Source: Isoetes taiwanensis
Taxonomy: Eukaryota; Streptophyta; Lycopodiopsida; Isoetales; Isoetaceae
Assembly (NCBI GenBank): GCA_021234155.1
Contig: JAJEKV010000165.1
Span: 868,001-932,000, forward strand
Length of the DNA stretch: 64,000 bases
Reading direction: 5' to 3'
Position 1 is the stretch's first letter, and every line of letters starts with the position of its first letter. The notes under the pieces are model-generated. The model had not been told where the DNA came from, did no database searches, and saw only the letters and a list, made by a program, of their open reading frames with translations. Position numbers and translations under genes: made by a program. Below are positions 9,590 to 21,299 of this stretch, in pieces.

Positions 9590-11280
9590 AGTTACTCACT
9601 AAAAAGGAGAGAGTTGATGGGTGAGTCATAAACAAATTCGAGACGAAAAAGCATGTCCGTCAATCGTGAGATGCACCATTTCTCGTGAAGGAGGTGAAAT
9701 CGATCGAATGGGTAAATGGACAAAATGATAGAAATCAAGGTTGAGGTCAGGGGAAAGAAGCAGAAATTGAAGTTAAACTGACATGGAGGATTGATTTTTG
9801 GTAGAAGCGGTTGGTTGGATACACATGAAAATCAAGCAATGGGACAAAGTCAAAGTCGAGAAGGGCGTCTTGAGGTCGAAGTTGAGATCATGTCAAGAAC
9901 AAAGCTAATGCCAAGGCCAACACGAGGGGGGGAATTCAAAATAGTTATAAAAATGTAAAAAATACCCGAGGAAATTGGGAATATAGCACCCGACCATCTA
10001 ATACGTATATATGATCGATGAACATGTTTAACAGTTCTATTGGATGAAACAACATTAAACTTTAGAAAATGAGAGAAAATATTAAAGAAATGCGTGAAAT
10101 GTCTGAAAATAAAAAAACCACATGACTACTGCAAGGAAAAGGTTAGAACACAAGCACCTAAATACAAATGGAACTATGGCATAATCCCCAAAGATCCATG
10201 GAATTAAATGCTGACTGAATGCAGAAGACGAAAAATAGTCGAGCTAGCCTAGTAAAATACGTGGGGATAGAAGAGCAAGCAATGAAAAAATAGTGGAAGA
10301 AGCTCCACATAACGAAAAAACCACAAATACCAGAAACATATATATGAAGTAGTATGTCTTAAATAAAAAGCCAAAATCAACATGCATCGAATGAGTCCAC
10401 AAATATAGAACATGTCAAATTGCAAATGCAGGCGAGGCGAGAATGGACGAGTGGAAGAGGCAATGCAAGAATATCAATGGGATGATCATTTAGAAATATA
10501 ATAAGATATGAAGGTCCTATAACAAAAACGTGATCCATGATACTATATAGCAATAGAACAGTATGTCTAAAGGAAAACGACGTGAACCAATTCTTTCATC
10601 CTAGGGAATCTAATTAAGTAGCAAGGCAAAGTAGGCCAGATCCCTCTAAGATGAAAATGGCGAATGTGGCAATTAGCAAGTCCACCAATGCAAAAATGAT
10701 CATATCCCTCTAAGATGAAGTAACCCAATGTTGTCTAACAAATGTAATGATAAGCAAATGTAGGAGAAAAATTGATGGCCAAATTAATTGCCGTCGCGGA
10801 CTACAATGTGAATAGTATGTGGTGAAATGTGGATGCAAAGAAAAACTTTATTTGAATAGACATGGAAAGAGGATACCTACTAAAAAGGAGAGAGAGTCGA
10901 AGTTTTAGGCCGCATACGATATGAAAAGTACAATTAAAACGTATGTGCGATTAGTGCAGATGCGCCGCTTCTGTGAAGAAAGGCTAAGCCGATCGAATGG
11001 GGTAGAGGTCTATGTTCAAATGAACAAGTAAACAAAAGGACAACAAAACAAAGTTGAGATAAAGGGTAAAATCAGCTAAATTCAAAATCAAACCGACATG
11101 GAGGTGGAACCGATAGAAGGATCTCATAGATACACATGAAAAAAGGCAAAGGGGCCAAGTGAAATTTGAGAAGGGAAACTTCGAGGTCGAGAGAGAGATC
11201 AACAACGAAGATAAAATTAATGTCAAGGCCAAATTGAGGGGAAAATGAAATTTTTTCATAACATGCAAAAATGTTCATGA
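9590..11280. repeat. Large degenerate direct duplication (period about 1.28 kb)
   Basis: A block at about 9590-9960 (CTAAAAAGGAGAGAG, GATCGAATGG, GACATGGAGG, GATACACATGAAAA, GAGGTCGA, CAAGGCCAA) recurs in the same word order at about 10870-11280. A shorter purine-rich relative lies near 9320-9420. The sequence is diverged and has no open frame of note. It may be the remains of a tandemly duplicated non-coding retroelement. Confidence 0.5.
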
Positions 11281-11389
11281 AGATCCGAATGCAACACACT
11301 ATTATCGAATCCACATGTAATCGATAAACATAGATACCGAGAAATGAAACCGGAACTAAACAAGAATCACCACTTTGCGGGATGCTCAA

Positions 11390-12489
11390 TGACTAGCAAA
11401 CAACTTCAAAAAAAAATACAACCCCGATGCTCAATGTGATGCTCAATGACAAATTCAAAACGCTAAATATAGATGCACACAAGGACAAAAAACCTATGAT
11501 GCCTCTTGACAACAACATGGAGAGCCATCAGGGAAAACAATCAAAGAATATAATAAGCTCCAAAACACATACTTGGAAAAGTAGCCAAGAGTTGCCATAC
11601 TTAAACAAATAGGATTCGACGTCTAACAACATGAATTGTGCATCAATCACGTTAGTTAGACTCATAGATGCAAGAAAAAATAACGAAGACGGGCGCTTCA
11701 AGGAATGATGTAGGGCCCCTTCTAGGAATGGTTCGGAAACAATCTAGAAAGGATTCAGGTCCTATATGCTATTTATGAATAGGATCAATACTTTTAGAAC
11801 TCTACACATTTTACATTCATAAGAAAGATGAAAATGTATAAATTGTGTATGGCCCAACAATTGTATATCTTTATAAGCATTCAATCAGAACTAAAAGTAG
11901 CCATGAAAATATGCAGGATGACTCAAATGGATACTAAGTCTGCCCCACAGCAAATTTGAACCTGGATCTATACCGAAGAAGTCCAGCATCCTCACGAAGC
12001 CATACATGAATAGAAATGCTTATACAGACTATAGCATGAAAAACTATACTACACCAAAAAAGAACTGGAATTATGCCTACTTGCAATGAAAATACAGGTC
12101 CAGGATAATTTACTGTTGTGATGTTCAGAAAAATAGCCGAGGTGTGTGGTGCAACAAAGCTCAAATTCGATGGCTGAGGCTGGGGATGGAAAAGTTTAAG
12201 AGCTTCGTGGGCTGATACTGGTTGCGGGGAGCCTGGGCAAGTTAAGAAAAGGAAGCATAAGAAAGGTTGAGGCTGCAAAGCGGTATCACTAAAAAATCGA
12301 TGAAGCAGATGTTGCATGCAGCTCCAACCCTGCTTCGTTCCTGCTCACGCCCAGCCAGCCTGGCCAAAATCCAACCTAACAGATCGGAATGGAAAGACGA
12401 AGCTCAGATCTGGATCCCCTGTGAAAAATCGATGGCTTAGACTGGCAATCGGTAGTTCTTGAAAAAATTAGAAGGACCAAGATACATCC
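11390..12489. other. Spacer, no gene supported
   Basis: The 127-codon minus frame at 11934-12317 has no recognised motif and looks incidental. Nothing else stands out. Confidence 0.35.
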
Positions 12490-12920
12490 AACATAAACCA
12501 CTACATCCAACACTTTAAATTAAATTCCCCCTAAAACCCCCTTTGGTTTTGGTGCATATTCACACGGGGGATGACTTGAGACAATGAGAGCTATTGGATA
12601 GGCATATTCACGACTTATTCTTTGATTTGGACCGTGAATAGCGATCCTCATTTGTGGGGTAAGCTCGTGCAATTTTTTTATCTTTGTATAATGAGAGTTG
12701 TGAAATACTATAACGTTTGAGGCAATGTACTCAATTGTGTTGATTTCATGCATGTATTATCTTTGTTTTAGGGGGGTATAAAAGCGGCTCTCAACGCCCG
12801 GAGGAGTCACTCCCCCCGTGTGAATATGCACCAAACGGGGTTTTAGGGAAAATCTAATTTAATGTGTTGGATGTAATGGTTTGTGTTAACTAACAAATTT
12901 TTGGCCCTTTGGGGCCTTGA
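12490..12920 (+). repeat. TIR-type dispersed repeat P, copy 3 (most complete)
   Basis: The left arm (about 12490-12573: CATAAACCACTACATCCAAC ... CCCCCTAAAACCCC ... GTGCATATTCACACGGGGG) is the inverted repeat of the right arm (about 12808-12893: CCCCCGTGTGAATATGCACC ... GGTTTTAGGG ... GGATGTAATGGTTTG). Arms are about 80 bases. The interior is about 235 bases and non-coding. A TTGGCCCTTTGGGGCC hairpin follows the right arm. Size, long inverted repeats and lack of coding sequence fit a non-autonomous DNA transposon. Confidence 0.7.
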
Positions 12921-13737
12921 GGATGGTGTAGAGATGCATGATGAAAGTTGATGTATCCAACCAACCATGTTGCATTTCAAAAGAGTCTAGAGTTTAGGCC
13001 CTATGTTTGCTTCCAACTCTTGGATATTCCCCGCCTACCGGATTGTTCATAGCGCACCAACCTTTAGCTTCAATCAACAAACGGATTCTTGTGCACACAA
13101 CAAAGTGGATTATTCCATGCCCTTTTTTTGAGTCATCTGAGATCAGTCAAGCAAAGTGGCCACAAGAATGCATTTATATTGTAGGTTTGGAACTTTAATC
13201 GAACCCGGAAGGTGAATCATGCATTATCTTTAAACTAGAAATGAAGCATCAAAAATCGTGATAGATTGATAAACAATGGTTTCATTGTGAAAGAGAAATA
13301 ATCGTAGCTAAAGTAACAACACGGAACGGAGCGAGCGAGCAAGCTTGCTTCAAAAACTCTACCCTTGATCTCGCTTCACCGGCCCGATTTCTGAAAAACC
13401 TACTCCACATACCAAACTTGGATTATTCTCTTCACCTGTTAAACCAAAGCCGGGCAACCCATAAAAGTCTCCTTTGGTTCTTTATGAACCTCACCAATTG
13501 TTACTTTAGTAACGCGTTGATGTTCATGCAATGGTTTGTGAATAAAACATTATTGTAGAGCATATATCAATGTCAAAATCTTTTATTTGATTCAATTTTA
13601 TTTCGCTACTAAAGGTTTATGAATAAACATTATTGTAGAGCGCTTTTATTTGATTGGTTTCATTTTAAGCTATTAAAGTTCTATTTTCTAAATTAAAATC
13701 AATCTAACCGATTTCTTTCCTTTATATTAATGCAGAC

Positions 13738-14013
13738 TATAGAGTCTCCCAATCCATCAATTCCACATGACATTCCTCTGACACCCTAAGTCAACACGAT
13801 GTTGATCCAAACATTATTACTATACTAGAGAACCCTATAAATGAAGATCAAGTTCAATTGGTCCCGCCACCATCAGCGCAACCACCACCTGCACATGGCA
13901 AAGACCATATTGATGTGTTGTTCTTAGAATATAAAGGGAGGGAAACAAAGGCGGGTTTTGTAGCACTACATTGTAGAACCAGGAAACCAATACCTTGTAA
14001 AAAAAACCATTAT
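13738..14013 (+). pseudogene. Exon-like fragment after a strong acceptor, unknown
   Basis: Behind a pyrimidine-rich tract ending ATTAATGCAG a frame is open and proline-rich (ILENPINEDQVQLVPPPSAQ and PPPAHGKDHIDVLFLEYKG). It closes at a stop near 14013. It may be part of a transposase-like or host gene. No family recognised. Confidence 0.3.
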
Positions 14014-14117
14014 GCTAACTGAAGAAACATTAAAAAACAAATACCTTTGTAAGTGTGAGCAAAAAATCCACCTCCTAGTAGCAAAATTCCACTCCGGCAA
14101 CGAGAATCCAAGAGGGG

Positions 14118-14215
14118 TACACATGCACATGCACACATGCACATGCACTTGCACATGCACAGTACACATGCACATGCATACACATGCGCAGTATTCATGC
14201 ACAAACACATGCAGA
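14118..14215. repeat. ACATGC minisatellite
   Basis: About 15 imperfect copies of ACATGC or CACATGC with single CACTTGC, CAGTAC and GCGCAG variants. Because the unit is close to palindromic, frames on both strands appear as His/Met/Cys-rich proteins. These are not genes. Confidence 0.85.
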
Positions 14216-14249
14216 GAAAGATAACAACCCTCGGATTGTTCCAACCAAC

Positions 14250-14370
14250 GAAAATCAACGGCCCATAAAGGGTGCACTCTAGAAATACTATCTAGTACAC
14301 CTCAACTAATACAACAATGAAATCATAGAAAAACCATGTGAAAAAACGTATAAAAATCTAAAAAGTAAGC
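14250..14370 (+). repeat. Dispersed repeat S, copy 3
   Basis: It begins at GAAAATCAACGG and matches 2690-2800 through GCACTCTAGAAATACTATCTAG, ATACAACAATGAAATCATAG and AAAAAACGTATAAAA. Direct orientation relative to the other copies. Confidence 0.5.
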
Positions 14371-15163
14371 CCTCAAGTATTGTGCTAGATATTAGATATT
14401 GAATCCGGGGAAAAAAAAGGGGTCGAAAAGAGGAAGCCGGAAATAGAAAAGATTTAATATGGAAGATCCGCATGAACATGGTCCTAGACGATGGAGTACA
14501 ACCATCAAGATGTCGAATCTGCCCTCAACAAAAATGCAGCTCTGACCACTGCAACCAAGCTCGACATCATGACGAGGAAGTACCGATATGAGCAAGAATT
14601 CGTGAATGCCAATCTGTAAGAAGTTCTAGAGAACAAAAATAAAAACATTAAAAGGGACAAAGAGACACAGAGTGATTTGATGGAAATTGGCAGAGCAATC
14701 CTGACTGGAACCGGCCAGCAAAGGCGATGTGAAAACCAGCTGCAATAGGCCAACCAGGCCGATGTAAAAACCCTTTGCAGAAGATGCAAAAATGCCGTTT
14801 GGAGCCGTGGACAAAGAATTATAAAATTTCGCAGGCATGAACAACAACTTTACAAATACCAAAGAGCACTGAGAAGTCCAATGCTCATAATCTATAAATT
14901 TGCATGTACAAGGACCACAAAGCCTAATTGACAAACAATCACCACAGAACCCAAGTCCATAATCAAAGCCTCATCAACCAAAACAATTCTGCTAGAAACA
15001 ACAAATAAGAGCAGCCATAACCAATTGATAGTGGAATCAAACATGAAAAGCTCTCACCACCCCTATTAAGGAATCATCGTGCCTGAGATAGGAGCAGAAG
15101 CTTACCTGGGAAAGGATGGTGGTAAAGATGAAGACGCCAGAAGAGGAGCAAGATGATGAGGAG

Positions 15164-15300
15164 AAGAAGCAATGGACAAGGAAAGAGATGCTGCCGTGAG
15201 AAGATGCCAACGAGCCATAAGAATAACGAGCACATATATAGGGGCGGATCGTCCCCATCCCAGAATAATGATCCGAGGGCTTGGATCGATGCCATTTTGG
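15164..15300 (-). promoter_or_regulatory. Repeat W copy 2, TATA-bearing module
   Basis: This has the same block order as 8744-8880 on the minus strand: ATGGCATCGATCCAAGCC, CCTCGGATC, then CTATATATG and TTCTTATGGCTCG, ending GTCCATTGCTTC. The distance between copies (6.4 kb) would suit LTRs of one minus-strand element, but sequences beyond the block do not match, so dispersed copies are equally likely. Confidence 0.45.
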
Positions 15301-17580
15301 GCGCTTAAAAAAAATCTGATACGCAGTGATTTATCTTCTCAAATATTAGCGTCTGTTTGCATAACTTTGGCGGCTTTTTTGCACTGCCTTGACAACAATA
15401 CGGTTTATGTGATTGATGAATCAAAGAAAGAAAGAAAGAAAGAATGATTTTTATCGTCAAAGTTAAGTTGATACCGTTTAGGCTTTGAATTTAAAAAAGA
15501 TTTATCCTTAATGGGTTTATCTTACTAGATCAGTTTGACATCCCCTAGAGGTTTAAAAGGTGGTCCGGTATCTAGCTATGGCCTCATGTAACTTAAACAA
15601 AGTTGAGCTTTAGCTTTATTTGAAGAATATGATAGACCTAATCAACTTGTTCAAATCAAAGTTCAAATTGACAATGTCACAAAATTTAAAGCAAGATCCA
15701 ATCGATCCTTGAGGAAACCCCGAAGATATATGAACGAAAAAAAAAAATGCGAGAATTTGTAGTGCGGCCTAAGTTAAAGCGTTGAAATCTGGGGCACTAC
15801 ACTAATTTAGCTTCAAAAGAAGAGGGCCCTCTAGGTCGCAAGCCCCACTTTTGCGTTGAAGGCTCATCAACGGAATAATAGAAGGTAATATTATAATAGG
15901 GACTATAGAACAAAAGCTCGTGTAAGATAAGACTAGTTGCACCAAGATCTATGGCTGATGTAAGCTTACGTGAACACCACCTGTTGACGTGATAAAAATA
16001 TCTTACTTCTATGTTAAGAATCATTGCTCTAGCTTTTGCTTTGGATAGGGCGTCTTTTTAGACCTCATTTTGGAAATACTTTCGATATTCATATAAAATA
16101 CTCCCCATACCTAAAATCCTAATTAGAGCTCATTTTTGGAACTTGTGTCCATATTCATATAAGATACTCCCCATACCTTAAACCCTAAGCTAGTGTGCAT
16201 CATAATATAATAGTATTATGGGGATATTTTATATGTATCCTCAACGCATCACATGCGTAATTGGAATTTCCATCACCAAATCCTACTTGTAGCCTGTCCT
16301 TTTCTCGCTTCTGCTTATCTCATCTTATCATACCAACATCATACATCTCCGTCATGTCCACATGTGTCTTGTAGTCATGGTGAAATTTACTACTCCACTC
16401 CTACCAAGGAAAATTGTTTGAATAATAAAGGAAAGTTAGAATAATCTCTCCGGTGGAAGGATTCCTTGCATGTACATAGATTATCTTTAGCTCCACCCAC
16501 CAGGTGTTTATCTATTTAAAATTTTGATTATCACCTTCTCGTATCTAGGATGGAGTGCTAGAATGGTGTACACCAATAAACGAGGGCCAAAATGTAGTTT
16601 TCTTCATCCTTATCAAACTTGGTGTTGTTCATATATGATGGAGATAGCACATCCGCAATTTGTGTTGCTTTTACTCTTTATTTGTGTGTTTGAGCTTCCT
16701 TGTAGTATTAACATACTATATACATTACACATTTGTTTGATGCATTTGTTACAAACTTCAAAGAGTTATTCCTTAAATAAAAATGTAGAAGGCGGCAATC
16801 ATATGCTCTCTTGGGAAAAACATTTTCATGGGCTTTTTAGTTGGGCACTTTGGGCTTTTTATAATGACATGCCTTTGAAATTTTGCTTTCAAGTGAAGCT
16901 AGTGATTGTGCCCGACATTGCCATAAATACAACTTTTGTCGATATCCATCAAGTTGTAGACATTTTGTCCACATCGAACATAAATACAATTTTATTGTAG
17001 ATATACATCAAATAATTGACATTTGTACATACATTGCTAAATTTGAAGGGAAAATTTATAGTACAGAAATGCGCAAATGACATTTTGTAAAAGAGCAATG
17101 TGGTTGATTTGGTACAAAATGAATATATATGAGGGCAAGAGGAACAATGGCACTGGCACGAAGTGTCATCTAAATGCTAAGAGTTATAGTAGAAGCTTTG
17201 TACTAAGTATAGTGAACTGTTAAGTTTCAAGTCAATGCTTTCTGGAATTGGATGTGATGGTGCTATGTAGAGGTTGCTCATGCATGTACATCTAAGTTGG
17301 GTGATCATTTTATTGCACTATGGACACTAAGATTTAACATTTTTTACTGTTTGATCATAAGTAGGATGTGGATTCCTTGATGGTAATGGCCTTTAGACTA
17401 GCTGGTAATTGGTGCAATACATTGCACTGCGTTACTTCTGTTATCTCAGTCTCTATTTGGATGCAAGCACCCACTTAGTACAATGTTTTCATACATGTAA
17501 CTTCTAATAATAACGCCCAATATCTAGTTAATGGTGAAGATACAAAGCTAAATAGATGACGTTAGATAAAATGGGCAAAT
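15301..17580. other. Spacer with small local duplications
   Basis: A (GAAA)n tract lies near 15424-15444. A tandem pair of about 80 bases carrying ATATTCATATAA(A/G)ATACTCCCCATACC lies at about 16065-16180. Two related GATAT(C/A)CATCAA blocks lie near 16940-17020. The 158-codon frame at 16524-17000 has no motif and a cytosine/thymine-rich bias. I do not call it. Confidence 0.4.
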
Positions 17581-17587
17581 AAATATC

Positions 17588-17596
17588 AAAAGCATG

Positions 17597-17665
<69 letters not shown>

Positions 17666-17666
17666 T
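17588..17666. repeat. (GATA)n microsatellite
   Basis: About 19 uninterrupted GATA units within 17588-17666, a length at which polymorphism is likely. Confidence 0.95.
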
Positions 17667-18149
17667 TTTAACGTCACGCCATGAAGCAGCATCCAACTGG
17701 ACAATTAGATAAAGATATGTTACTGTAAAAGCATATCATGCCCTAATAGAATAGAATAGAATGGTTTTTATTATTTCATTCCGTTTCTATTCTAATCTAT
17801 TCTTCTTGCAATCCAGTGATCTTGTTCTGGGACGTAAAAGCGGGCGGTCAGATTTCAAATTTTGTTCGCCAATGAGACTTCGACATGTGGCAAAGATTCT
17901 TTTTGAGGAACTCCCCTGATGTCGTTGTTGGTCTACATTCTGTGTTTTATTCCGTCGCTGCTCTCGATTCTGCCACAAATCAATCTGGACCGTCCAATTG
18001 GCAATGATCAACGACCAATCTGACTGCGGCTGGTCCTTCACGTTAAGAGAATGGCTGGAGGGTGTTTCAAAATGCCCCTCTCGCCTTAACTGCGTCGGTA
18101 GTTTTCGGGGCCTAGAAAATAGCCGTCCCGACCATTCCCCTATACAAAA

Positions 18150-18770
18150 TTTAAAAATAAGAATAAAAAAAATGAAGTTGTTGATGCTTTTTGCCTAATA
18201 GACAAAAATAGAGAAACAAGACAGGCTCTGTACCTTCTCGAAGAGGTAGCTCGGTGCCTCCCTCCCTTCTTCTGGCTAAACCAAGTGATCTTCCTGCAAA
18301 TAAAAAAAATCAAAAATAAAAATAGAGAAAATGATGTTGTTGATGCTTTTTTCCTAAAAAGACAAAAAATAGAAAATAAGAAAGCTCTATAACCTCCTTG
18401 AAGAGGGGGCTCGATGCCGAATTCCCTGAATAAGAGTTTTGGATATTGTTGCAAACCAGAAATTTCAAAAATAAAAATAAAGAAATGGACGTTGTTGAAG
18501 CTTTTGCTTAAAAGACAGAAATACCACAAAATAATACCAGCTGGAAGAGGGTTCAGTGCCAAACTAACCCTTAAATGAGAGTTTTAAAGTTTTGGCTGCA
18601 GATAAAATATTTAAAAAATAAGAAATAAAAAATGGAAGTTGTTATTGCTCGGACCAGATTATTGCTCGGACCAGCTTGGACAAATAAGAAGACTATAGAA
18701 ACTCAAATAAGAAAAATGGACATGTTGGAATAAGGGGGCTCAGTGCCAAAACTTTCTCGAAATTGTCTTA
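18150..18770 (-). repeat. Minisatellite of about 140-bp units
   Basis: Four to five imperfect units each contain an A-rich AAAAATAAAAATAGAGAAA tract, then GTTGTTGATGCTTTT, AAAAGACAAAAATAG, and a CTCGAAGAGG...GCTCGGTGCC end. Unit starts are near 18150, 18300, 18460, 18600 and 18700. The minus frame across it (18140-18562, Phe-rich) is an artefact of the repeat. Confidence 0.65.
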
Positions 18771-19147
18771 CAGATTTTCGAGAACGCTGATCAAGAAGAA
18801 TTCCAGAAGTTCAAGAGCAGTTTTGGATTTTCGAATTTTCGTTTTATTCGTTGCGACAACAATAGCAGATGTTCTTTATGCAGCTAAAAATAGTATGCCC
18901 AAAAATAATATTGCCCAGAAACAGAAATGATTTACCCAAAATGATATATATAATTACGTTGGCAAATGCTTTTCACAAGATTTTTGGGAAAAAAAGTTTT
19001 AATTAAAAAGGAGTTTATTTTTAACATATGGACCATTGCACTTATCACAAAAACTTCAAAAAAACATGCATTATTTATTTAGGTGGCATATGGCAAAATT
19101 GCTTGTGTTCTACAAATTTTCACACAAAAAACATGAATACACACTTA

Positions 19148-19180
19148 GAGGGCAACCCCCTGTGCGGAGCAGGTTTTTTA
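19148..19180 (+). repeat. Dispersed hairpin/T-tract repeat, diverged copy
   Basis: AGAGGGCAACCCCCTGTGCG followed by GAGCAGG and T-runs resembles 554-590 and 52457-52495. Confidence 0.35.
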
Positions 19181-19279
19181 TTTTCCATAATTCATTGTTC
19201 TTCCAAGGCTGTTAGCAATATCAATGATGAGGAATGTTTCAAGTATTTCGAGAATCAAGTAGGCAAAGGCATGGGTATG

Positions 19280-20690
19280 TTTTTGGGGTTTGATTCCCCA
19301 AGCTACTCATAGGGAATGGCCGGAGGAACCATTTTACAGGCTTGGAAAAGGCCCCGGCCCGTTAGGCGGAGGGCTCTTTGACAAGCCCAGAAAATGGCCC
19401 TCCGCGCCATTCGCCCAACGTGAAATTCGGGCGGGCCACTTTCTGCCACGTCCATTTTTTTCCCTCTCCTCTTTTGGCCGGCCAGAGCTCCGGCCATGGC
19501 GCTAGGGCTTCATTTGCTTCGTTTTTGTTGGTGCCAGGGTGTATCCGGCGACTTTTGAAGTCTTGAACTTAGAGCTAGGTTGCAAGAGCTTCCGGCAATG
19601 AGTTTGTGGTGTTTTTTCCCTCTTTTCTTCTTGTTTATTGTCTGTGCAAAGAAGCGCCTTCTTGTGACATTCCAATTGTAATCTTGAAGTACTTTTGGTT
19701 AGTTCTTGTTCTTGCAGAGTTCTTTGTTTCTAGGTAAGATGATATTTAACTGGAAACCTTGTTTTTAGCTCTATTTCGTTTCTTTCTTGCAGAGCCCTTT
19801 GATCTTTGAGGGTTGTAAAACTAAAAGCTCTTTGATCTTTTGTTATTCGTTTGCGTTGAACTTGAAATGCGATGAATATCAACAAAGGGGATAAATAGAC
19901 AGAGCTAATGTCCCAAACAGGCAATCTTCTAGGCAGCAGGAAAACGTTGGATGTCAATTTCTCGGATGGGAGGCCTGGATCTCATGCTTTTAGCTTTGTA
20001 AACAGAGTGCATGGCCTTTTTTTGTTGAGATGGTCCTGGCCTCCTTGCAAGCCCCTTTATTTTAAAAACATGTGGTAAGAAATCGATAGTAAAAAACCTT
20101 ACCCACATTAGAAAAATATTCTGCAAAAAATTCTAGAACTTTACTCTACATTCCCGAAAAGAATTTGATGCCACGTGGTCGTCCACGTGAGTGGAATCTG
20201 AGCGCGAAAAGTGGCCCACCGGATTTTACGTTTGTTGAAAGCTTGGTTGTATCGGGCATGAAGGATTGACTGAATAATAACTATTGGTTTTGATTTTTCA
20301 ATGCCTTCTTCTAAATCGGGTCAAGATGGGGCAGTTTGACCCCATAACGGACCAAGGGCTGCTCGTGGAATATTCTACGGAATATTGCAAAACTTGGGCC
20401 GATTCATTTCAATTCTCATTACAATGAGAGAAATTAGGGACTTCGGCAAAATTCTCGGAGATTTTTTCTTTGGAATTTTTGGCGGCAATCTTTTTTTTTG
20501 ATCGCCGGATTCTTGGTCGTGATTAGTCCATAACTTGGCCGATTCATAAACGGTAAGATGCATTTCATTTCAGCTCCACCTTAATCTCATCACAACGTTT
20601 TAGAATTGCAATCTTGAGTGTGCATTTTAGCTTGCATACTAATTTCATCTCCAGAAGCTGAGGAGAAGATTTTTTCTAGAGCATACAGAG
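19280..20690. other. GC-rich to mixed upstream region of the F-box gene
   Basis: 19320-19510 is unusually GC-rich (GGCCGGCC, GCCATGGCGC) compared with its surroundings and reads like a 5' leader or CpG-rich promoter, but only short frames start there. 20100-20690 lies upstream of the F-box remnant and contains a paired G-box. No additional gene seen. Confidence 0.35.
20172..20189. promoter_or_regulatory. Paired G-box (CACGTG) palindrome
   Basis: Two CACGTG cores at 20172-20177 and 20184-20189 form an inverted repeat CCACGTGG-TCGT-CCACGTG, about 500 bases upstream of the F-box remnant's ATG. G-boxes bind bZIP and bHLH factors in plants. A role here is inferred from position only. Confidence 0.4.
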
Positions 20691-20692
20691 CA

Positions 20693-20967
20693 ATGGAGGC
20701 TAGAAATCTATGCGAGGCTCATCGAGTTGTGAGGAGAAGAAGAATCAAAGGAGCAGCAGAGGCGTAAAACTTTAACCGATGGGGCCCATACATACTGACT
20801 GACCTAATGCTCAACGTTCTTTCTATGCTCCCGGTTTACAAGGCAGCCCAATTCCGTCTGCAGGAGATGGAACGCAGGCGATCTCCACTCCCCATTTCGC
20901 ATCTCTGCTATACCTAAATTCCCCAGAAACCTCATGGTTTGTTATCAATCTGAAAAGCGCAATAGGA
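20693..20967 (+). pseudogene. 5' half of an F-box gene, interrupted by an LTR element
   Basis: From ATG 20693 the frame runs MEARNLCEAHRVV..., then hits TAA (20765-20767). It continues in frame as TDLMLNVLSMLPVYKAAQFR, the start of an F-box, and about 5 bases are missing so that SVCRRWNAGDLHSP appears in another frame. A further shift gives FASLLYLNSPETSWFVINLK just before the LTR. This is the usual order of plant F-box/kelch-like proteins (F-box, then the SWF... beta-propeller start). Its continuation is at 26055. F-box proteins are substrate receptors of SCF ubiquitin ligases through SKP1 binding. The F-box itself is disabled here. Confidence 0.8.
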
Positions 20968-21192
20968 AATGCTATATGCTAAGGACGTGGAGTCCAAAGA
21001 TGGCTTTTAGGCCAAAAGAGGGCCTTTAGTCCAAAAAGGGGCTTATGGTCCAAAGGGGCTTTGGTCCAAAGATGGACCAAAGGCGTGCATGCTATATAGT
21101 AGCTGGGGAGAGCTCACAGGCGGCTGTGTCATAGGCTGAGGGGCTGGAAATGGTTGGGTGGTGAGATGGCGTGCCACGTCAAGTGTGTGTTT
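20968..21192 (+). repeat. 5' LTR of the chromodomain element
   Basis: About 225 bases, beginning (AA)TGCTATATGCTAAGG and ending AAGTGTGTGTTT. Internally it has five or more GGTCCAAAG/AGTCCAAA words in tandem. Against the 3' LTR it has roughly 20 substitutions and small gaps (about 90% identity by eye). A clear tRNA-iMet primer site was not found just downstream. Confidence 0.8.
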
Positions 21193-21299
21193 TAGTGGCA
21201 TGTAGCAACAAGTTTGATGGCGGTTCCCTGCCAATGTTAACTTGGAAGATGAAGAGCTCAAAAAGGAAAAACTTTTGAGTTAGAGCATGATAATTAGCT

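Noticed and set aside
13966-14277. His/Met/Cys-rich frames on both strands, resembling metal-binding proteins
   Set aside because: They are translations of the ACATGC minisatellite.
16524-17000. 158-codon plus frame with hydrophobic stretches
   Set aside because: AT-rich chance frame. Hydrophobicity comes from T-rich codons, and there is no start context or homology hint.
18140-18562. 140-codon Phe/Ser-rich minus frame
   Set aside because: It follows the 140-bp minisatellite period, and composition is dictated by the A-rich repeat.
19480-19560. Gene start at the GCCATGGCG in the GC-rich block
   Set aside because: The frame closes after about 20 codons and no splice-consistent continuation was found.
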